Of a DNA stretch of 64,000 bases, positions 39,801-53,380 are shown one piece after another. A model generated the notes under the pieces. It was not told where the DNA came from. It worked only from the letters and a program-made list of their open reading frames with translations, and did no database searches. Both the position numbers and the translations under genes were made by a program. Position 1 is the stretch's first letter; every line of letters begins with the position of its first letter. This DNA is from Onchocerca lupi (taxonomy: Eukaryota; Nematoda; Chromadorea; Rhabditida; Onchocercidae). The stretch covers positions 31,038-95,037 of the forward strand of contig JAOVVO010000285.1 of assembly GCA_028564675.1 (NCBI GenBank). The letters run 5' to 3'.

Positions 39801-42800
39801 TATCTACCGTCCCCGTCGGTAATTTTTTACCTACTATTTTGTTCTTGCATTTTAGTTCTGCTATCAAAATCATACTTCACGTAAAAAATATATGGAATCT
39901 TCTTAATTTAAAAGCACTTATTTAATCAGGACTGGATTTAAATTTCCGAATAAAATTGAAGTCAGGTTTCCAGGACCAGGAGAATGTGAGATGGATATAT
40001 CTCAGAGATTCAGTGCTGCACCAAATTTCATTTTTTATCACCTCCATGTTTTTTCATTAATGGCTATAACGGTTATTTTTTATTTGAACTCTATTTTTCT
40101 ATAGCGGGAGTCGTATCTTCTCGAAATACAATAATTTTGTAGCGAATTTTATTCATGTTTCTGCTTAGGAGTTATTATTAGACTGTTTAAAAGTCTAATT
40201 TAACTTGATTCTTTTTGATGTCAGCTTGATTATGATTTGAGTATCCAATTTAAATTATTGGAGCTTGATCAACGAATATAATTGCGGAACCGGTCAGGAG
40301 TCTTCATAGTGCGATCCCTGATTAAAAGATAATGAAAAACCGCATTGTGCACATGGCCCAGTCATAATGCTTATTTCATATTATCAGCTGTTTAAATCAT
40401 TTTTTCAGATTTGGGCTTTTCTCTATCACTCACTATTTGGTCTTGTATTTCTATTAAAAGTTTGCATTATTGTGGTTTTCAAGAACACACGTGCCATGGC
40501 ATTTCAAGCATCACCACCACTCGTGGCATATGTTGAAGTTTGTGTTGTTGTTGTTGTTTTTTTTTTTTTTAATGATAAATTTTTATTTGCCATTAAGGTC
40601 GTATTTGTATTTGTTTGTTTTGAACAGAGTCTGAGATTTGAATGCGTTTCAAGAATTTTCATCTTAAACGCTTCATTATAACTTTATGAGTTGCTAAAGT
40701 TCAAAATGATTTAATCATCATTTGTTTCTAGATGTTAAATACAAGTTTTGATTTTAGTTCCTACTTATTGTGCAGTATGTATGCAGCATGGATGTCAAAC
40801 ATGATCTGCCTCAATCAAGCTATTTGGAACTTATTGGTTTCAGTTTCGCGGCCGATCGAACTGCAGCATTCATTACTCTGTTAACGAAGGTTTGTTCTTT
40901 GCTTGTCTTGTAGGTAGAATGTTTTGTTTGTTCTTCAGTTCGAGAAACTTTGTTAGAAAATGTTTACAGTTTGTGAAGATGAAATAAGTTCGTATCTTCA
41001 GTGAATGATTGCGTCTGTTGAATAGCAGGAAGGTGGGGCAGTGCCAAATCATTTAACCAATATCAGGAATTCATTTCATGCATTCCTGTATAATAAATAC
41101 AAAAATCAATACATAATGATATGACAAACGAGTGTAAGACAGAAGTTAGAGGGATGTGGGAGATGGAGCGAAAAAGATCGCCAAAAGCAATGGAATAGTA
41201 GAAGAAATGCTAATCATGCATGATTTCATTGCTTTTTGATTTACTACAGTTTTTTCTATGTGTGAATTTTCTCGGAACACAGAAGGAGACTTTTGAATGC
41301 TTTAGTATTGGTAATCGATTTTTCTGCACATTTTTTTTTATAAATTGTCATAGAGAGGAAGAAGCAAAATCGGCGCGAGAAGCGAAAAAAAAAATTTTTT
41401 TTTTCATTTTGTAGGAAAACAGGTGAGGTCTTTTTTTCAAATTGATTTAAAATTCTATATTTTTTATAGTCTTTGCAGCGGAAGTAAGGAGCATTACTAT
41501 TGTTTATGTTTTCTAGTAGCAGACATTGATTAATATACGTTGCAGATTTGGAGACTTTTCCAGCTTGTTTTGCCTTAAATTTCGGAGGTCTTTTGAATAT
41601 ACTCGTTTATTTTTATAATTTTGATTTCTGCAATCGATTTTACGTTCATTCTGACTATTGATATTCATTATCGTTTATGAATAATATTTGAGATCTATGA
41701 TAGTTAAATGTACAATACAATAAGCTGTGATCTAGTTCTTGTGAGCATCAGAATTTTTTTCATCTTGACGATGGGTGGAGCACTCGGTGCAGAAATTATT
41801 AAAAAAATAACAGAACCCATATAAATCAAATTTTATCATATCATATCGGTGAGATTTTAATATTTTTGTAATAACTGTGGATTTCGAGAAAAGCTAAAAT
41901 TCTCTTTTTAGAAGTTATGCTGTTTTCATTCTGCTTTTGCTTAAATTAATATATTTTCCATTGTATTTTACTATTCGTAGATGTCTAACGACAGTTTATT
42001 CACTTCCAGGGTTTATTAAGTCTACCACTGTTTACACTACTTCGGCTATATCTTTGCGAGAAATATAACCATTCAGCCAGAACTAATGAACAAGAGCGAA
42101 TATTTGGTATTTATCCAACAGCTAATTCGATTGGTATATCTGGTAATGAGATAATTTCAGCTCAAGTAAGTTTAAATGGTTGATTTGGTTCTATCTTCAT
42201 TTGCGGATCACATACATGATTCGTACTTTTTTAAGTAATGTGGGCATGTATTTGACCGATTTTGGTGTAAATTTGAGGTTAATAGTTTTAATAATCGTTT
42301 CTAGGTAGTTACTTAGACTTCTTACGCAACAATTAGCTGTCGAATTTTATGCTTCGAGGTGTTTTATGGCTGGGTGTACTTGAAAATATTCATGGTTTTT
42401 TTTTAATAGTTGTATTGTCTTCATTTATCCTAATCTGTATCATTTCTTCTATTGAAGTTTCTTACTACATCATTACTGGTTTTTGACTCTCTGCATCTTT
42501 TACACCCTGATTTTTGCATCTAATCTATCGCTTTATTGCTTGATTTCAAGAAAAACTTGTATTGAGATTTATTTTCTTTTGTAGAAGCAAGGTTTGGTTT
42601 TTGAATCTAAAAATAAAAGTTGCTTGATAAGCTTAATAATTTGATTAAATTTTTTGTTTGCGAAGGATGGTGATTGTTTATTTATTGTTCCAGAGTGCAT
42701 CAATGGTTGTTACAGTCTTTGCGAAATACTGGGTTTTTGTTGTCAGTCTTGTTTTACTCATTATTTCATTCCGTGCACCGCCAGTTCTGTACACTGTTGG

Positions 42801-42851
42801 TTTTTTCATATTATTCAGTGGGTTAATTGTCCTGCTACTGGTATGTTTCTC

Positions 42852-42884
<33 letters not shown>

Positions 42885-44159
42885 CAGTTGACGTTTTGAT
42901 GTCATTAATTCAAATTTCGTCCTGTTTAGATTTGAAATTCCGATTTCTTCATTTCAAAAAGTAAACATTACTATCCAATTTTGGTCAATCTTTTTGCTAA
43001 GAAGCTCTTCGTCTTTTAATTAAAGAATCGAAAGAAGTGTTTCATTTAAACAATTTAGGTGACTCAGTGATGAAAACTGAATAGACAGATTTGTATTCTC
43101 AGACTTTTTTTTCGTCGAAGTCATTGACATTTTTGATAGATTGCATTGCAAATTAATGATTCCCTTATTTTATTGGAAACGGGAATTTCAAATTTAGTGT
43201 ATAGTTCATTGAAATGGATCCCTCAGTATAGTAAAACTAAGATATTCAAGTGAAACAAAGCAATAATTTACAAATATTAAATTTCATAGTCATGTGTTGA
43301 TTTTGCATATGGAACAGAAATATGCATATAAGGAAATATAAAGTAGTGTTTTTCCGTATGTTTATCAGTTTACTACTAAGTAATTTACTGATTTTTCATG
43401 TTTTTAATTCTCTCTACTTAATAGTTACATTTGAAATATCTTGTATTAATTTGATTGTTCAAATGATTTTTGGTTCAATTAGTTACGGTTTGTTTATTTT
43501 TTCTAATTTCTGTGAATAAACTCTTGAGGGATCTTATATTATGCTCTTTCTAATTTGAATTTCTTGAAAATCAGTCAGTTGAATGTATTTTGACAATGTC
43601 TTTTTTCAGTCTTCTTTTGGCTGTTTGCGGCGTCTATTATATAGTTATTTTACATTCCTGGCTATATACTCATCAGCTGTGGTGCTAGTTCTATATTGTT
43701 ATCAGTTCCCACCAATACCGTCGATTTGGCAAAAAGCAACGGGGCTTAATGATGACTGGAATCAGGATATAGGTTTGGTCAATTACAAACAAGAAGGAGA
43801 TAAAAAGTAAGGACTGGCTTTGCAGTTTCTATTCCATAGTTTTTATTCCAAATATTCGTTCATATTTTCATTTAAATTTGATCCTGAAACCGGAATTTAT
43901 TTGATAGATAATTCTTTTATTATCCGTTTAATTTTAGTAGTCTTGTATTTTTCAGTTGTTATTTTATGATTTTATCAGTATCTAATACACAGCATTCAAG
44001 TATTCATTTTCAGAGCTTTGTTAGTTCATTTGATTGGACCAATTTCACTTTTCATGGTAACCATGTTGCAATTAAAATTTTTTTACGATCTGTGGTGTCC
44101 CTTTGTTTCGACTGTTCCCAATGCTACTACTACTAATGTAGATACAGAAAGTTCTGATG
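36860..44159 (+). other. pezo-1: pezo-1 exons 1-14: N-terminal blade
   Basis: Exons: 36860-37130, 37722-37889, 37985-38093, 38251-38453, 38682-38892, 39270-39392, 39719-39818, 39930-39985, 40409-40537, 40776-40889, 42010-42165, 42694-42840, 43610-43806, 44014-44159. The first reads ALVRPSFISIAYVISALIGP, the Piezo N-terminal signature. Exons 6-8 encode a polar cytoplasmic stretch (NMVMPRHKSFQGAGDYAGNE to SGFQDQEN), the least conserved part; the donor of exon 8 (gtgaga, 39986) was chosen by phase. Exon 9 (IWAFLYHSLFGLVFLLKVCI) through exon 14 align collinearly with vertebrate Piezo, including KYWVFVVSLVLLIISFRAPP and FPPIPSIWQKATGLNDDW. The end of exon 9 (40537) may be a few codons short. Confidence 0.9.
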
Positions 44160-44419
44160 GTAAGTTGTTTTTGATGTTGTTTCTTTGTTACATTTCATGG
44201 AAATTTCTCTGTGTTATATTATTGTTGTTGTAAGGGTTTTCCTAAGACGAGTTAAATGATCATAAAAATTCCAAACTTAGGAATAATTTGTTTTTTCTTC
44301 AGAAATTTTTTTTCCAAAAAAAAAATTCTCAACTCTTTCTTATAATAAACCCAATAACATGACATTAATTAATCCCAGTTTAACCTTCCATGCTTACGTT
44401 TTCTTAATAGGTTTTGCTT

Positions 44420-44450
<31 letters not shown>

Positions 44451-47400
44451 CAAAATTTACTGAAGTTACAATAAAAATACTTCAAAGTTGATTAAATTGT
44501 TAGTAATAAATGTTTTCTGATATCAGTTCAATTTAAATACGTTTATTTTATCTTAGATTCCCTTATTTCTCTTCATTTTAATTCACTGCAAACATCTTAG
44601 CATCACACTTCTGTTTTATTCGTATTTCGTCCTTGCTGATGGCGCTGTAAAATGTGTCACTGTAAACAAAAGAAAATGGTATATTATCATCGAATTCGAA
44701 CGTAACAACATTGTTAAAATTCTGTTTTCAAATTAAGCAATTTTCTCTTCCTTCTTTTTGGTCCGTTTGCATTTTTCATGATTTTTGACATACATTCAAA
44801 AAATTATTTTTCTGAATTTTCATGGTTTCAAATTTTCCAGTTTTTCTCTCTCCCTAATCAAAGACATTTAAATTCCCGATTATTATTTTATTGCCTGTCG
44901 AATTATCCTATATGAATCTCTTGCAGTGCTATTTCCATACTTAATCAGTTTTATCCCATTGTGTACTTCATTCTGTGATGAAAAAATTGTTTATTTTCTT
45001 TCTTCTCTTACTCCGTATTCCGTTTTGTTTTGCATTTTTTGATTAGTTTTAAGCCAATAATTAACCGTTTAAATATTAATGAACTTGATTTTAAATATAT
45101 GAGTTTGGAAGTTTATGTGCTTTTGGATTTTATTAGAGTATTAGCTGGCCCGGCCATGCGGGGCATGGCCGATCACGCTTCGCGTGTCCGGCTCCAGCTA
45201 ATCTATATAAATAGAAATGTCAATGTTCGTTTGTTCAAAATCTTAAACCTCCGTAAGTTCTTAAACACATTACCTATATTCAAAATCTTAAATATCGGAA
45301 AGTCCTTAACCTATTGCTTTGAAACTTTGACACAAAGTTGCAGTCGAATACGCGCATGTTTTTAAATATTCATGTTTTTAAATATTTTTAAATATTCGAT
45401 TGATTTCAAATTCTTATACGCGTTGCATTCCAATGGGCAAATGCTTTTAAATATTTAAGGCGAGCAATTCAAGCTTTTCGTTTGTTTTTTGCTTTGTGAG
45501 AAATGTGATTCGTTTATTTTTTGATTTGTGGGAATGTAGTTGCTTTCCACAAATGTCGAGGTCAGGATAGTGTATAATCAAATGTTTCGTTCAAGTAATT
45601 TAAGGATTATCTCTCTGACTTCTATTGTTAGATTGTATTTTGAATTGCCTCATTTCGTAAGTCTTACCGATTGATCTAAGCCTCACAATTATAAGGATTG
45701 TCTCTGAGCTTTGTTGATCGTGAATGCAAACGTCTATCAGATTGGGAATTGCAATCTCTTAAATTGAAATAACGTATCTACTGGAATCATAAGAAGTTCT
45801 CCGCCGATTGCTTTCAAATTCTGACACAACCTTGTATTCGAATAGGCCATCATTTGTATATAAATATAATCCTCTAGAAATATTTATAATCATCTAGAAG
45901 CTGCAATAGTTTATCTTGCGCTATTTTAGTTTTCAATAGTTTATCTTGCCCTATTAATAATCATGAAGACGCGGGACGGGGCGGAGTCAAAAAATTCCTT
46001 ATTATTTATTATTATTTGTCATTATTTATCACTTTTTATTATTATTTATCGTTATTTCATATTAATTATTATTTATTACGCAACATTAAAAAATCAACAA
46101 TATCAATAAAACAAATCTAATGACAAATTTATAAAATAAAAAAGGAGAAAACGACTAAAGGGAAAAAACCCGAGTCGAAACATTAAACTGCTCCTATTGA
46201 AATCCCTATTTAAAATGATAGAAAAAAGCGCCTTTGTTAGCGCGTGATGATGATGCGCCTTTGTTGGCGCGCTAGGCGCCAATCGACATTAACCCTAGCT
46301 GAGGGTCACTAAGAAATGATCAATAATTATTTATTGCGCAAGAGTAAAAAATCAGCAATATCAATAAAGCAAATCTAATGATAAATTTAGTAAATAAAAA
46401 AGGAGAAAACGACATAAAGGGAAAACTATAAAATAAAAAAGGAGAAAACTAAAAAAAACCCGAGTCGGAGCACTAAACCGCTCCTGTTGACTTTCCTATA
46501 TAAAATGATAGAAAAGCGCGCCATTCTTAGCGCGTGATGATGATGCGCATTTATTGGTGCGCGACGGTCACCACATTGAACCTAGTTGAGGGTCACAAAG
46601 AAACGATCAATAATTATCTATTATTGATTATTATTTGCTAGACAGCAACCCGAGTCAGAGCATTAAACTGCTTCCGTTAGGGCGCCTTTGTTAGCGCGTG
46701 ATGATGATGCACCTTTGTAGGTGCGTTAGGGCAGTCGACATTGACCCAAGGTGAGAGTTATAAAGGATTGGCCAATTATTTATTATTGAGGGTTATAAAG
46801 GATTGCCATATTATTTATTATTATTAATTATTTATTTGTTATAATTTATTACTCTCCATTATTCTTTATCATTATCATTATTATTGATGATTAATTGTTG
46901 TTTTCATCATTGATGATTAATTAATTAATGATTAATTTTTATTATTATTGCTAACGGCATCTTTTACCAAGAAGAAGGGAGAGAGCGATGGGGGAAAAAA
47001 GGAGAATGGCAGAAAAAAAGATAGGCGGAGGCTAGTCGTATCTTTTACTCAAGAAGGAGTGAGAGAGATGGGAGAAAAAAGGAGAATGGCAGAGCCAATA
47101 AACTCCACCTCCTCACCTATTTTCAGTTGTCACGGACGTGAAACGTGAGGAAAAGTAAGTATATTTACTCATAAAGAAAGTCTGTTGGTTGTTTCAAAAT
47201 TTGAAAACAATCGATGAGAACTTCCCGGAGATCCGTTAACGGTAACAGGTAGCATTTACATTTTTATTTATATAGATAGAAGATAGATAATTTCCGGCTC
47301 CTTAAGTTTGATCTTTAAGTAAGTTTGGAATATATCATGAAAGTGCATGCAAATGAAGAGTCTTACTTTTCTCCTTGATATTAATTCGCAATTGATTATT

Positions 47401-50400
47401 ATCAGCTGCAGCACCAAATGGATTATTGTGTTTGATTATTATTGCGTAGATTCATTAGTCTCAGGAACTATGTCAAACGTAAACTCCACATCTAGTATAT
47501 TATTGTAACTCAGTTCTTCGCCATGTATTTTTTCCAGCGGGTAATGAATTAGTAGAAGTTAATTTGTCTTAAAATGATTCTAAGCAATAAATAATAAGTA
47601 TAGATTATTGACCTCTTGTTGAATCGCCAAGATTTTATTCCAAATTCAGGGAAATGGACTCTTTTCTTTTAGCTTATTGTTTTGAATAATTTCTTTTAAT
47701 TCTCAGTTTTTTTACTTCAACTTTACATGCTGCAATTTTCTTAAATTTATGTCGCAACTGTCGGCGAGTTCTGACATGTTCTACTATATGGTAATATTTT
47801 GGTGTCTGTTTCAGTTTTGTAGTAATTATCTAAAATTTATTCAGATATATGCATGTTATAGTTAATGAATGTGTTGTTGTGACTATCCTGATGATAATTT
47901 GCTGCAGTTTTTCTCTCAAAGAAAAAAAAAATTTCCAGCAATTGGACATGCGCATCTCACTGACTTAAATAACCATAAATTTGCATTGTATATGAATTTT
48001 GCATAAGATTTTTTTATGGAAGTTTTATTTCTACATTCTATATAAATAGTATTTTTGACTCTCTGATCGCTGTCCTTATAAAATCTACTGTGATTGTATG
48101 AATCGTACCTTTTATATGCGTAACATATAATCGCCTTTTCTTTTTATCGTTCGTTTTTAAAATCTAAGGTTTTTTTTTTAAAGATTTTTAAAATTGAAGT
48201 TGAGATGTGTTTTATCGTACATATTAAGTTATTTCTCGGAATATAGGATTTTCAGTGAATCTTGAAAATTTTCGAAAGTATAGTAAATGTTGAAAGTTTC
48301 TAAGAGCTACAGCATATCTTAAAAATTTTCAAGAGCTTCAATAAATATCCCGAACTTCATTTTCATATGTGATGATTATTTATTTAATTACAGAACAGCA
48401 GAGTTTTTATGCCAAAGTGAAGCATAACGCAGAATGTGTGACGGAAGCGTTATGGAGCATTGCAGAAGCTCATGTGGCCAAGCTTGTCATGTTTATATTA
48501 GTTATTGTTGCTATCAACGATGTAAATTCATTATCTAAAATATATTGAATTTACTATCAAAAGTTAAGATAACAGTAGCTATGATGGTTTTTATTTTTAT
48601 TCTAGTGGAGCGACTTTTCTTTACCTTTGTTACTGAAGCGAATTATTCTCATCATCAGCTTCTTTTTGCTTAAGATTTTTAGTTTATTAGCTATTGTTGA
48701 GTAAAAAAATGCTTTTTATGCTACACAGTTGGATTTTTGATGCTGAAATAGAAAAATATTTTTTTAAATGTTGAAGTCCTATTTTCCATCTAAAATTTAC
48801 ACTTTTGCAGATATGTGCTCTCAATTTAACATTAATCACTTTAACTAGTATTGCTGTTTGTGTTCCGGCAATCTCATCAAGGCTATCTCTGTTGTCATGT
48901 TTATTCATATCGGCATTTGTCACGATTAGAATGGTTTACCAGGTCGTTTTCTTGTTCCGAACAAATATTCTTTGAATTTGCAGAATGCTTTGATATGTTC
49001 GTACAAAATATTATTTTGTTTCAAGAAATATTGAATTGATTAAACTTACAGATGCATTTTGTAGTGGAAAAACCATTACCAGTATATTCGGAGGAGTTGA
49101 TATGCAATTCATCCGAATACACTTTAGATGCTACCGCATACTGGCTTGGTTTTCGGAAAGTACCGATTATTGGAAATTATGTTGGTGTAAGTGCAAATTT
49201 TGTAAAATTCCCCATGATTTCTAAAAGCTTATACGCTGCCATTCAAACTAACTCTTCGACATCATCGGTACCTTCAAACATAACCAGAATTTACATGGTT
49301 CTCATTTTTTTGCAGGGTTTAATCATTGCTTTATTAGCACTAGCATTGCAAGCCATTGTTGTCTATCGACAGCAACATAAACGGTTAGTATCCGGGGCAA
49401 GTACTCCACCTCGTGGATTAGTGTTTCCGGAAGCAGATCCCAACAATTGGGATGCTAATCTGGTTAATATGATGAAGTTTTTCTTCAATTATGGATTCTA
49501 CAAATTCGGTTTGGAGGTATTTATTTTATTTTGATAAATTTTCAGCTCTATTTTCTACATATAAACTTGCATCTTTTATTATACATATATATATCTTGAT
49601 TTAATTTGGAATAGATTACTTAGTTTCTTAGTTCAATAAACTTATCTTTCTATAACCATTTAGTAAGATATTTACGCTAACTTCGGTGAATCGGGCTATT
49701 GGGAATTTGCAATCGATATTTTTGTTCCCAAAACGATGATCCCAGAGAGGCAACTGTGGGAAATGTAAGATGAAGCAGTTTTCCATTTTAATCCTATGTT
49801 ATGGTATAAAAAAGTTTGCGAAGTCTTGGCCAGAAATAAACGACAGCGTTAGCTCTAAATTAATAATGATTATAATGTTATGTCAAAGCAGGAATGATTA
49901 TAATGAAATGTGTCACTAAATTCCGCATGAAAATTTTGCTCAGATATGAGCGCCTGGCGAGCCCAGCAAATTATCCTCTACTAACTATGCATTGCTTTCA
50001 GGAAGGGTTTAACTAATAGTAAGATGACTTGTTTTAAAAGTTTTTTTTTTTTTTTTTTTCAATGAAATTCAGTAAAGTTTATCATGAAGTTGTCAATGGT
50101 AATGATGGTCATGGCGGCATGGATACGAATGGATTTGTTGGCAACGCTTCATCTTATTTGGTTGATTATATTCGTATTCAGTTCTCGTATAACATGTCGA
50201 TACTTATGGCCTGTGTTCCTTCTTTATCTTGCAATTTTGTTTCCCTTACAATATGCCTTCTATGTTGGCTTGCCACCATCCCTCTGTCTCGGTATGTAGT
50301 TCCGCTGTAATATTTTGAACAGTTATTGGAGATACTAAAACTATTTTAATTTTTTAATAATATGTTTGTAGTTCTGGTTTTATGCCATTCAGTCGGTTTT

Positions 50401-53338
50401 TTTTTTTTTTTTTTTGCTTTATCTTTTTCTTTTTTTGATTTCCCGGTAGTCATTTCTCCCTAAATTTTTCGCTTTTTCGTAATTCCATCATTCTCATCTG
50501 CTAAATTTGTCTGAGAAATTCTGAAAAAATATCAAAAGAAAAAATCTGAAAAAAAATCAAAAAGAAAAATCTGAAAAAAAAAGTTCAGTATGGAATATAT
50601 TTTTGCTTCCTATTCGAGGACTTTGCAGATTATCCATGGAGCCGATGGTTGTCGAATCCGTTACAGAATGACAATTTGATATTTTGGTTGGATTTGGCTA
50701 ATTATCGCTTTGAATTAGATGCAAGGAAATCATTGGTCGACTTCCTCCTTCTGTTGATGGTTTCTTGTCAGGTAAATATTATTCGTACTGATTTTTGATT
50801 TTCAGAATTCTGTCTTCAATTTGCTCTATTTTTCTCCATTTCAGGAGTACGCTTTTCGGAATGAAAATAATTCACCAGCAGGTGATAATGAATCCATTTA
50901 CATTAATAGCGGACGCTATGATCTAAAACGAGACAATCCAACATATGATTTCATTTCCGAACAGCAGTCAGTATTCTGTTCCAAAAATTTTTTTTGTCAA
51001 ATTTCTTAGAATTTGGTATATTAACTAAATAACATGGCCTATGCAGAATTTATTTAAAGTTTTTTCCAGGAGCTGTGTTGACTTTTTGAAAATAATTATC
51101 TTCATGTACGGGCACTGGATAACTATTATAATGGTGTTAGTAGCTGGTCTGGGCGGAGTATCTTTATTTGCCCTTGGTTATATTATTTTGGCATTTTGGA
51201 TACTTTGGCAAGGAACAAGTTTATATGTTATGCCAGATTATCGCAAGACCCTTAGACGGTGGAATTTACTTCTGTACTACACAGTATTTGTTATGTTTTG
51301 TAAAATTTTTCTGCAGGTAAGTGTTTCTGGATTTCATGATATATTTATGGATTCCACAAGAATCACTTGGGACTTGGCTAACATGACCTAAGTATTATTG
51401 AAATATGAAAACACATTAAGCAGAGTCATGTTAAATTTATCCATTCTAGGCTACTTGTCTCCATTTCCTGCTAGACATTTTACGCATGTTTACTTTATAC
51501 AGTCGGTTTCTTTTTGGATACTATTCAGCGTTACTTTAATTAGCGAAGCAAAAACATAACGTCCCAACAAATTTTACTTTTCTTTGTAATTCTCACATTT
51601 TGATACGATGATCACATTCAATACGGTGCTGACTAGATTCAGAATTCGCTCTTCTTTGTCGTTGCGAAATGATGTCTAGGTTCTTTGTTTCATTACTCCT
51701 TTTGACTTTCTGCTTTCTAACTTTAGGTATAAGAATAAGGATTTAGTGTTGTTTTCCTAGAAATTGGTCTCTTTATTAGTATTTCATTCTAACAACACAT
51801 TATTATATAATTTCTGTTATCAGGTCTTAGTGCGTATTCATATCTTCGTTGAAACACGTTATCTCTTAACTTCTAGGTTGAAGTCTTCAACCTTTATTGA
51901 GTTTAGATATGCATGTCGATATTCTAATTTAGGCTTCGCTCAGCTTCTCTCGTTAAGTTCATGTAGAACTTTGTTTGTCAAAGAATTCTTGCAATAATTG
52001 TTACGTTTTCCACGAAGTGCAAGTAATTTAACAGTTCGACGACTTTCCAGCAGTTGATTTGCCAGTTATGTACCAATTAAAGTTGATGGCGAGAGCTTTT
52101 TTTTTACCCCTTCTAAAATTCTTCAGTATGTTATTATTACAAACTTTTTACCTTTTAAATGAAAGAAATCATACTTAACTGAAGAAGGAACGTGATGATT
52201 GGAAGGCTACTAAGTACTATAAGTAGTGCAGATAGATTCTTGTGGATAGGATGTACAATTTCTTCCATGTGTGGAAAAAATTACAAATCTGCTAGTCATT
52301 GGTACGATGTCTATTCTCTGTTTTTAAATCCATCATCGTGAAAATGCATTAAAGCAATACTCTCCTAGTTTTTGAACTGTGATATATTTAAAGTGTTTCC
52401 AACGTCTTTCTGCATTGGTCATTCTTGAATTCAGTCGTTGTATCCGTAAGTCCAGCATCTTCATTGCTCTGAGGAAATATATGGATAAAATTTTGATTGC
52501 TTCTGCCTTTATTCGATGGAATTTCTCTGCTCTTTTATTCAGTTTTCCTGAATTCTCTTAATTTTATGACTCATCTCAAAATCAAAGAAAATTCTTCGAA
52601 ACACAAAAAAATCTCGAATATTATCAAATGCAGTAGTTTAACTGAAGGCTATAATCATCAACAGCTTGAAGGACAAGAAGAAATTTTTATTGTGCAATCG
52701 AGCAACGGTCTTAAAAAAATAATATAGATATCGTTTCATTTGCAATGTCAGCTTTGATATTTTTTCAAGCCATATGTTGCCAGATTCGTTATATTTGCAC
52801 TGTCAGTGCCATCATTTCTCTCCAGATATCAGGTATACATCCCTTTTTCCTCGTTTTGAAATTAGTGCATAGGGTGTAGTATTTTTCAAGAAAAAAAAAA
52901 TAAAAAAAAAAAAACAATCTACGTTAAATGCAATTTACAAATGATTTCTGAAAGTTAGCTGTTAAGGATTAACCGACTCCTTATGGTCCATCTTTGACAC
53001 GTGTCATTAAGTAGTTCCGTTGCTGTTGATGTAGATATTGTCCCCGTTATTGATCTCATAGAGACAATGATTGTTGCGTTTACCTTATTGTAATGACCCT
53101 AGTATAGTTTTAAAACACATATAGAGAGGCTGGATTATTTCCGTAATAAATGTTAGGTTTGACTTGAGATTCTTAACAGCCACTATATATCAGAATGCTA
53201 ATCGATGAACTGCATAGGATCCAAAAGCATTTTTGTCTGATTGTTATAGTAAACGGTTGAATACTATACATTACCAAAAATACTTTTAATTTCTGACATT
53301 CATACCTTACCGATGAAATACTTTACATAAAGAACTTC

Positions 53339-53380
<42 letters not shown>

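Larger units (their letters stand above)
45141..47276 (-). mobile_element. Non-autonomous Helitron (2,136 bp) in a pezo-1 intron
   Basis: Read on the minus strand the element begins TCTATATAAATAAAAATG (5' end at 47276) and ends with a GC-rich hairpin (GGCCATGC-CCC-GCATGGCC, 45152-45170), then GGGCCAGCTAA (3' end at 45141). The flanking bases are A on the 5' side and T on the 3' side. This is the canonical Helitron arrangement: TC start, CTRR end shortly after a hairpin, insertion between A and T, no target-site duplication. An inverted copy of the 5' terminus lies just inside the 3' end (about 45202-45221). No Rep or helicase reading frame is present, so mobilisation would need a partner element. 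It sits in the 4.2-kb intron 44160-48393 and is antisense to pezo-1. Confidence 0.85.

Noticed and set aside
45030..45365. 111-codon open frame including LAGPAMRGMADHASRVRLQL
   Set aside because: It reads through the Helitron 3' hairpins; the unusual composition reflects GC-rich palindromes, not a protein.
52740..52850. Exon-like hydrophobic segment (SALIFFQAICCQIRY) between pezo-1 exons 22 and 23
   Set aside because: The segment at 53564-53690 aligns far better with the Piezo family at this position and fits both neighbouring phases. Including this one would duplicate the region.
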